The notes under the pieces were generated by a model that saw only the letters and a program-made list of their open reading frames with translations, did no database searches and was not told the origin of the DNA. The position numbers and the translations under genes are program-made. A DNA stretch of 52,674 bases from the NCBI GenBank assembly GCA_020851735.1, contig JADZCD010000016.1:1-52674 (forward strand), read 5' to 3'. This DNA comes from Phycisphaeraceae bacterium (lineage in GTDB: Bacteria; Planctomycetota; Phycisphaerae; Phycisphaerales; Phycisphaeraceae). Shown piece after piece: positions 45,242-52,674 of the stretch; position 1 is the stretch's first letter, and each line of letters begins with the position of its first letter.

Positions 45242-46450
45242 ATGAGAGCGAAATGGATGATCGGTGCGGCCCTGTTGGCCGCGGTGACTAGCCAAGGGTG
45301 GGCTGTGACGCTCGTCCCCGGCACGGTGATCGACGTTACCCCGACCTACAACACCCGCTTGGGCCGTCCGGCTGTGGACAGCTATCGGATCATCGCCGCG
45401 GGTGTGGCGGCTGGTGGCGTTCAGTCCCAGTTGTACAACGTCTCCACGGGCGTTCTAACCCCCTTCGGCTCGGGCACCGTGCTGGACAACCCCCGCGTGG
45501 ATTGGGCGGTCAACCCCAGTGGGTTCCTGCAGAACAACATGGTCGGCATCGGCGGTGACTGGGTGGCGGCCGGCGGCGCGCATGACAGCTCGTCCCTGAC
45601 CAACAAGGGCTGGTTTGCCAACACCGCCACGAACACGACCTACCGCACCGGCGGCGTGTCCGACAACGAACACTTCTTCGACGTCGACGCGGCCGGCAAC
45701 GCCATCTGGCTGCACTGGAACAACAACGGCACGTACGACCTGAAGTGGCAGAACTTGATCTCCAATCCCGCCGGGCCGGCCGTGACCCTGTTCACCACGC
45801 CCAACGACAACTCCAGCATCAGCGCCAACATCGCCGACGACGGCAGCGGCAAGATCACCTGGAGCGGCACGACCAGCGACAAGACTCACTACATCTTCGA
45901 CCTCAACACCATGACCAACTACACGGTCTACACCGGCGGCGCCGGCACCGGCAACGCGGTGCGCAGCCGCATCAGCGATGACGGCAACTGGATCGTCTGG
46001 AACGAGCGTTCCGCGGCGACCCAAGGCAGCAGCAATCGGGCTGACATCATCCTGCAGAACGTGGCGAACCCCGCCAGCCCCGGCCTGGCCATCAACCTGA
46101 CCAACGACGTGGCCAAGGTCCGCGAAGATCCGACCATCGAGATCGTCGACGCGGATACCGCCATCATCGTCTGGGGCGAACGCGACAGCTTCCTGGTGGC
46201 CGGCAACTACTCGATCATGGGCGCCGTGGTGACCGGTCTGCTCAGCACGCCGGTGATGGGCGCGGTGGTTCCCCTGGCCTCTGAAGCCAGCGTCGACCTT
46301 CGCTTCCCGGACATCGACGGCAACCTGATCGCCTGGGCTCGGGCTCCCGGCGCCGCGGGTGCCAAGACTCAGTACATGCTGATTCCCGAACCCGCCAGCT
46401 TGAGCCTCCTGGCTCTGGGCGGCCTGACTCTGGCTCGTCGTCGCCGCTAA
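45242..46450 (+). CDS. PEP-CTERM exported protein, beta-propeller-like, copy 2
   Basis: A 402-residue secreted protein with a signal peptide (M-R-A-K-W-M-I-G-A-A-L-L-A-A-V), repeated strand motifs and the same PEP-CTERM tail (I-P-E-P-A-S-L-S-L-L-A-L-G-G-L-T plus Arg-rich end). It aligns along its length with the protein at 43158: S-D-N-E-H-F-F-D-V, I-S-D-D-G-N-W-I-V-W-N and I-V-D-A-D-T-A-I-I-V-W-G. These look like TolB-type propeller blades. GGAGGAATTAGG precedes the ATG. It is exported and probably held at the cell surface or in the matrix; the role is unknown. Confidence 0.88.
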   Translation: MRAKWMIGAALLAAVTSQGWAVTLVPGTVIDVTPTYNTRLGRPAVDSYRIIAAGVAAGGVQSQLYNVSTGVLTPFGSGTVLDNPRVDWAVNPSGFLQNNMVGIGGDWVAAGGAHDSSSLTNKGWFANTATNTTYRTGGVSDNEHFFDVDAAGNAIWLHWNNNGTYDLKWQNLISNPAGPAVTLFTTPNDNSSISANIADDGSGKITWSGTTSDKTHYIFDLNTMTNYTVYTGGAGTGNAVRSRISDDGNWIVWNERSAATQGSSNRADIILQNVANPASPGLAINLTNDVAKVREDPTIEIVDADTAIIVWGERDSFLVAGNYSIMGAVVTGLLSTPVMGAVVPLASEASVDLRFPDIDGNLIAWARAPGAAGAKTQYMLIPEPASLSLLALGGLTLARRRR

Positions 46451-46484
46451 TAGCGACCGTATCGAAAGTTTGCTTGGATTCCGC

Positions 46485-46520
46485 AACGGCAGTGCCCCCC
46501 GGCACTGCCGTTGTTTTTTT
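46485..46520 (+). terminator. Rho-independent terminator of PEP-CTERM gene 2
   Basis: Perfect 12-bp stem AACGGCAGTGCC / GGCACTGCCGTT with a CCCC loop, then G and seven T. The terminator and about 15 bases before it are nearly repeated after PEP-CTERM gene 3. Confidence 0.94.
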
Positions 46521-46752
46521 AGCTTGGCGCGACAAGGCTGACGGGCAGCTGTATCCGGGCCCTAAAACTTTAGATATTTCGGCCTTTTTCTCTTGCATGG
46601 CAGCCTGGAGACACCCATAATGGAGACAAGAATCGTTTTAGGAGAGAGAAGGAGAAAACCGCCCGTTCATGACCTGTCGCCATCCCCCTGTCTGTGCCGA
46701 TCGGAGCGGCCGGACCGAGGTCGAATTAACTTTTGGAAGGGAGAAGAGAAAG

Positions 46753-47391
46753 ATGAAAGCTTTAGTCTGTCTTGGCAGTGCGTTGGTCCTGGCCATCGCC
46801 ACATCCGCCGGCGCGGTGACCATCAGTTACACCGTCGATACGTGGGGCCCCAATCAGTATCCCGCCGCCACCATTCCGCCGGCCAACGCTCCCTGGGGGG
46901 TCGACGGCTATCCGGGCGACACGCTGGAACTGGCCACCTACACCGGCGTGCTCGATCTGGTCCCCGGCACGCAAACGCTGAAAATCAACACCCTCAACTG
47001 GACCATCGACTACACCTATGGCGGCACCGCCACCGATCCGGACGCCTGGAGCAACATTTACCATACCATCACCGCCAGCCGCGGCATTTCCTTCGCCAGC
47101 GGCCCATCCGGATCGCTCAGCCAGACCGCCCAGCTGGAAAACCAGTGGGAAAACGACTTCCTGACCCTCGACGCCGGCACGACCAGTTCGTTTGTCATCG
47201 GCAGCTATCAGGTCGACGTCACTCCGCTGGGCATCAGCCAGTTCGGCGGCAGCGACTTCTCCGGCAGCAATCCGTGGGTGCAGCCGTCGGTTGACGTCCT
47301 GGCCAGCTTCACGGTCACGCTCATTCCCGAACCGGCGACCTTAAGCCTGCTGGCCTTAGGCAGCCTGGCCCTGATTCGCCGTCAACACTGA
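46753..47391 (+). CDS. PEP-CTERM exported protein, unrelated body
   Basis: A 212-residue secreted protein. The signal peptide (M-K-A-L-V-C-L-G-S-A-L-V-L-A-I-A-T-S-A-G-A) is followed by a beta-rich body with no family I recognise and the tail I-P-E-P-A-T-L-S-L-L-A-L-G-S-L-A with an Arg end. The body differs from copies 1 and 2. The D-T-L-E-L-A-T-Y-T-G-V-L-D-L and Q-V-D-V-T-P-L-G motifs suggest a jelly-roll-like exported domain, but that is speculative. GGAAGGGAGAAGAG lies just before the ATG at 46753. Confidence 0.85.
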   Translation: MKALVCLGSALVLAIATSAGAVTISYTVDTWGPNQYPAATIPPANAPWGVDGYPGDTLELATYTGVLDLVPGTQTLKINTLNWTIDYTYGGTATDPDAWSNIYHTITASRGISFASGPSGSLSQTAQLENQWENDFLTLDAGTTSSFVIGSYQVDVTPLGISQFGGSDFSGSNPWVQPSVDVLASFTVTLIPEPATLSLLALGSLALIRRQH

Positions 47392-47425
47392 ACGCGATCG
47401 CCTCAAGCGTTCGCTTAGATTCCGC

Positions 47426-47461
47426 AGCGGCGGTGCCCCCCAGCACTGCCGTTGTTTTTTT
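47426..47461 (+). terminator. Rho-independent terminator of PEP-CTERM gene 3
   Basis: Stem CGGCGGTGC / GCACTGCCG (one G-T pair) with a CCCCCA loop, then TTG and seven T. It is a diverged duplicate of the terminator at 46485, including the preceding GATTCCGCA. Confidence 0.9.
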
Positions 47462-47467
47462 GCGGGC

Positions 47468-47498
47468 TTGACGCACCGCGCAGAATCGTTCGTATAAT
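47468..47498 (+). promoter_or_regulatory. Promoter of the PA0069-like gene, probably giving a leaderless mRNA
   Basis: A perfect -10 TATAAT (47493-47498) with a TTGACG 19 bp upstream. The ATG follows 8 bases after the -10, so transcription would start at or within a base or two of the start codon. No ribosome binding site fits between them. Confidence 0.65.
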
Positions 47499-47506
47499 GT
47501 TCGGGT

Positions 47507-48874
47507 ATGACTGACCTGCCCGGCGAGCGCGAGTATCCCGATGCTTTGCCGGCCGGCCCGGTGCGCGGGCGGGGCGCGGGGCTGAATCCGGGCAACCGCT
47601 TTGAATCCACGCGCCTGGCGGTCCTGGGCGAATATCTCGACGGCCTGGCCAAGGATCAAACCGCCCCGCAGCACGACCTGCCGGAGGATGACGTATACAC
47701 GCCATGGATTGAAGGCCAGGAAGGAACAAAAGAGAAAGGCCAAAGGAGCAAGGAGAACGCCAAGCCATTTAATTCTCCGCGGGCACTTCCGGGGGCGGGG
47801 GCACTTCCGGGGGCGGGGGTACTTCCGGGGGGGATTGAAGTGGCTGGCGAGTTGGCGCCCGGCCAGGTGCGCACGCGGTATTGGCCCGATCACACGCGCA
47901 CGGTCATTAACGAGACGGATCCCTGCAGTCGCCTGGACATTCCCTTTCGCTGGTCGGTCAATCCCTATCGCGGGTGCGAGCACGGCTGCATTTACTGTTA
48001 CGCCCGCCCGTATCACGAATACCTGGGCATGAGCTGCGGGTTGGACTTTGAGACCAAGATCATGGCCAAGCTCAACGCGCCGGCCATTCTGCGCCAAGAG
48101 TTGGGCAAGCGTGGCCGACCGCGCCGCGCCGGCACTTCCGGGGGCGGGGGAGGCTTCCGGGGGTGGGAGGGTGAGCCGATCTTCATGGCCGGGGTGACGG
48201 ACGTGTATCAGCCGCTGGAAGCGCACTTAAAAATCACACGTGGTTGTCTGGAGGTCATGGCCCAGTGCCGTCAGCCGGTGAGCATTGTGACCAAAAATCG
48301 TCTGGTTCTGCGCGATCTGGACCTTTTGACAGAATTAGCCCGCCACAAGGCAGCACACGTATTTATCAGCCTGACGACTTTGGATGCGCAGCTTGCCGGC
48401 AAGATGGAGCCGCGTGCGTCCAGCCCCGCCGACCGACTGAGCGCCATTCAGGGTTTAGCGACGGCCGGCGTGCCCGTGGGCGTGCTGGTGGCGCCGCTGA
48501 TTCCCGGACTAACCGATCGGGAATTGCCCGCGATTCTCAAAGCGGCGTCGCAAGCGGGTGCCAGGTCGGCAGCTTACGTGTTGCTGCGTCTGCCATATCA
48601 GGTGAAGGATTTGTTCTTAGAGTGGGTTAGGCGCGAGTTCCCGGACCGTGCCAGGCACGTGGAGAGTCTGCTGCGGCAGACACGTGGCGGCAAGCTCTAC
48701 GATGCCCGTCCGGGCGTGCGCATGAAGGGTAAAGGCGCCGTGGCTGGGCAAATCGAGCGGATTTTCAAGGTATTTCGCCGGCGGATGAAGCTGGATCGCG
48801 GGTTAGGCGAGTTATCGTCCGCCTCGTTTCGCCGGCCCGAGTTGGGCGGGCAAATGGATTTGTTTGGCCGGTAA
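47507..48874 (+). CDS. PA0069/SplB-like radical SAM protein with repeat-derived insertions
   Basis: A 455-residue radical SAM protein of the PA0069 (SPL-like) family, function unknown. The [4Fe-4S] motif is C157-x3-C161-x2-C164 in N-P-Y-R-G-C-E-H-G-C-I-Y-C-Y-A-R-P. Typical family blocks are G-L-D-F-E-T-K-I, T-D-V-Y-Q-P-L-E and L-V-A-P-L-I-P-G-L-T-D. Compared with usual members it has two extra loops: residues about 64-115 (Lys/Glu-rich, then A-L-P-G-A-G repeated) and about 208-222 (G-T-S-G-G-G-G-G-F). Both are encoded by the dispersed G-rich repeat. The chosen ATG gives the normal family N-terminus. Confidence 0.9.
   Translation: MTDLPGEREYPDALPAGPVRGRGAGLNPGNRFESTRLAVLGEYLDGLAKDQTAPQHDLPEDDVYTPWIEGQEGTKEKGQRSKENAKPFNSPRALPGAGALPGAGVLPGGIEVAGELAPGQVRTRYWPDHTRTVINETDPCSRLDIPFRWSVNPYRGCEHGCIYCYARPYHEYLGMSCGLDFETKIMAKLNAPAILRQELGKRGRPRRAGTSGGGGGFRGWEGEPIFMAGVTDVYQPLEAHLKITRGCLEVMAQCRQPVSIVTKNRLVLRDLDLLTELARHKAAHVFISLTTLDAQLAGKMEPRASSPADRLSAIQGLATAGVPVGVLVAPLIPGLTDRELPAILKAASQAGARSAAYVLLRLPYQVKDLFLEWVRREFPDRARHVESLLRQTRGGKLYDARPGVRMKGKGAVAGQIERIFKVFRRRMKLDRGLGELSSASFRRPELGGQMDLFGR
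47784..47833 (+). repeat. Dispersed G-rich repeat, two exact copies plus a partial one in tandem
   Basis: CACTTCCGGGGGCGGGGG occurs at 47784-47801 and again at 47802-47819, followed by TACTTCCGGGGGGG to 47833. It is read in the frame giving A-L-P-G-A-G, A-L-P-G-A-G, V-L-P-G-G. Identical to 38980-38997 and 48133-48150. The array has several runs of five or more G with short spacers, so it could form a G-quadruplex on the coding strand. Confidence 0.9.
48133..48170 (+). repeat. Dispersed G-rich repeat, second site in the same gene, other frame
   Basis: CACTTCCGGGGGCGGGGG (48133-48150) followed by the degenerate AGGCTTCCGGGGGTGGGAGG. Here it is read as T-S-G-G-G-G, a different reading frame from the copy at 47784, and it sits in another loop of the protein. 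Confidence 0.9.
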
Positions 48875-49184
48875 GCCCGGAATGCCGTTTGCTGATTGAC
48901 GATATGAATGAGGGAGGAAAAGTTGGGGAAAACGCCCCGGCGAATGAACAAAAAGGTTGTCTGGTGCGTTAAGTTACGCGGGCGCTCCTGACCGATGATG
49001 CCCTTGGGAACTTAATTTCAGGCCAAAGAGTGTGACGTAAGGTTTCGAAATGTTCATAAGGGAAAGATCAACGAATAAGCAGTCCCCCGCGTCAAATGGG
49101 ACGTCCGCATGCCCGCGGGGGCGCTAGAATGGATCGAGGGGATGGGGATGGCCGGCCGCCGGCCCAACTGAAAGAGAGCAGGCT
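48875..49184. other. Intergenic region before clpC
   Basis: About 310 bp without a gene. TAGAAT at 49125-49130 is a plausible -10 box for clpC, about 55 bp before its start, but no good -35 accompanies it. No CtsR-like operator repeat is evident. Confidence 0.45.
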
Positions 49185-51704
<2,520 letters not shown>

Positions 51705-51720
51705 GCGCCGCGGGCAATGC

Positions 51721-51748
51721 CCAATGGCGAGTGTCGAATGACGAATAA
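51721..51748 (+). repeat. Short degenerate heptamer-like track after clpC
   Basis: The string AATGGCGAGTGTCGAATGACGAATAAG reads as several N-N-CGAATG-type units in a row. It resembles a decayed short tandem repeat with the same 7-base spacing as the large array at 52533. Too short to be sure. Confidence 0.35.
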
Positions 51749-51871
51749 GACTTAGGCTTCAGAGGTGGGTGCCACACCGCAGGCCGAAGGCGGCTGTGTG
51801 CCGATGTGACTTACGCCATCCCCCGTGGTTGTCCCAAGCCGGGACGCAAACCCCCCGTAGCTTCAAGAGCC

Positions 51872-51898
51872 AAAGCCCAGGCATGCCTGGGCTTTTTT
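51872..51898 (+). terminator. Rho-independent terminator between convergent clpC and membrane protein gene
   Basis: Perfect palindrome AAAGCCCAGGC-AT-GCCTGGGCTTT with a run of T on the plus strand. It ends 10 bp before the stop codon of the convergent membrane protein gene, so it can serve clpC and, less well, the opposite strand. Confidence 0.88.
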
Positions 51899-51907
51899 GC
51901 CATTGGC

Positions 51908-52495
51908 CTACGCCTGGTCGTCCCAGGGGTTGACGGCCAGCGTGGGGTCCGCCGGGGCCCAGCGGCGGGCGCGGTGCAGGGCCAGCACCATCGAAAGGAT
52001 CAGAACCAGCAGCGTGCCGAGGATCAGCAACGACAAGACCAGGCCGCTGATCTGCCCGGACCATAGACTGCCGATGATCGCCTGCAAAAGAAGCAGCCCC
52101 AGGAACGCCGCCTGCATCGTCCCCAGCCCCATGGCTACGGCCGCGGCGGTGCGGCCGCCCTGGCGGACGGCGGCCCCCAAGGGCAAGTAGATCAGGCCGG
52201 GAATTAGGCCCAGCAGCGTCAGGGCCACGGCCATGGTCTTAAGCACAGGGTACATCTGGCGGAGCTGATCCTCGTCGAACGGCGGCGGACCGGATTCAAC
52301 CGGGTGCAGAAGTCCGCGCAGCTGATCGAACGTCAAGCTCCCCATGTAAAAGAGAATCCCCGCGCAGCAGCTGAAGAAAAGGATATTGAGCACCGCCACC
52401 AGCCAGGTCAGGTGCGCGGCATGTTTGTACGCCGGCGTGGGCACGGGCAGCAGGGCGGTTGTGGCAGGGAAAAGATCGTCAGGCGTCGGAGGCAT
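51908..52495 (-). CDS. Membrane protein of unknown function
   Basis: A 195-residue protein with a Pro-rich N-terminus and four hydrophobic segments (about 27-52, 85-110, 115-140 and 145-170). The loop between the first two (F-D-Q-L-R-G-L-L-H-P-V-E-S-G-P-P-P-F-D-E-D-Q-L) is acidic. It ends in a basic, then acidic tail. I recognise no family. The ATG at 52495 is preferred to a TTG two codons upstream; neither has a clear ribosome binding site. The heptamer array begins 38 bp upstream of its start, where its promoter should be. Confidence 0.72.
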   Translation of the reverse strand: MPPTPDDLFPATTALLPVPTPAYKHAAHLTWLVAVLNILFFSCCAGILFYMGSLTFDQLRGLLHPVESGPPPFDEDQLRQMYPVLKTMAVALTLLGLIPGLIYLPLGAAVRQGGRTAAAVAMGLGTMQAAFLGLLLLQAIIGSLWSGQISGLVLSLLILGTLLVLILSMVLALHRARRWAPADPTLAVNPWDDQA

Positions 52496-52532
52496 GGGCA
52501 AGAGTTTACCGTATGGCGAAGAACAGGAGTTG

Positions 52533-52641
<109 letters not shown>

Positions 52642-52674
52642 GGGAGTATACGTTAGGGGTGGAAAGTCAAGGGC

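Overview
The window is high-GC bacterial DNA (roughly 60% or more, by eye) and most likely comes from a planctomycete, perhaps of the Phycisphaerae type. The main clues are three secreted proteins ending in a PEP-CTERM sorting tail of the form PEPASLALLALGG plus Arg-rich end, a planctomycete-style pseudopilin with an F-x-DGHV C-terminus, a ClpC unfoldase, and a large exopolysaccharide locus. This taxonomic call is inference; there is no rRNA in the window. I see no insertion sequence, CRISPR array or phage module.

Left part (1-20.9 kb). A cut-off tRNA-Leu is followed by a cluster of four small envelope proteins (YtjA-like, entericidin-like, DUF883/ElaB-like, YqjE/holin-X-like), a decayed piece of PEP carboxylase, and a PLP-dependent cysteine-synthase-like enzyme. 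An RND efflux adaptor and pump pair comes next, then a chemoreceptor with a clear terminator, tRNA-Gly(UCC), yebC and an acylphosphatase. A TetR regulator and a B12-type radical SAM enzyme follow; both are preceded by the same palindrome, TGAAT-N3-ATTCA. A leftward pair (Tat-exported glycosidase-like protein and sugar aminotransferase), rnpA-yidD, and a VanZ-VanZ-MurJ fusion complete this part.

Middle part (21.2-40.2 kb) is an exopolysaccharide or capsule region. It holds a pseudopilin, a Wzy-like polymerase, a Wzx-like flippase, a Gfo/Idh/MocA oxidoreductase, two CapK/PaaK-like adenylate-forming proteins, an N5-(carboxyethyl)ornithine-synthase-like enzyme, a CapA-like metallophosphatase, two GT4 glycosyltransferases, a GT2 fused to a left-handed beta-helix acyltransferase, and a second stand-alone copy of that acyltransferase. 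Two members of an exported protein family I do not recognise (23981 and 38093) sit near the two ends; the second carries a long Gly/Ser/Thr low-complexity region. Carboxyethyl-amino-acid synthase, CapK and CapA together suggest a glycan decorated with an amino acid or its derivative.

Right part (40.2-52.7 kb). glnS is followed by an AT-richer stretch and three PEP-CTERM genes, each closed by a strong terminator; two of these encode related beta-propeller-like proteins and share a leader element. Then come a PA0069-type radical SAM gene that appears to be leaderless, clpC, a small membrane protein, and a 15-copy heptanucleotide tandem repeat.

The most unusual signal is a short G-rich repeat, CACTTCCGGGGGCGGGGG, found inside the radical SAM gene at 47.5 kb (several copies, in two reading frames), inside the Gly-rich exported protein at 38 kb, and in variant form inside the RND pump at 6 kb. 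It looks like a DNA-level element that inserts or expands in multiples of three within protein loops.
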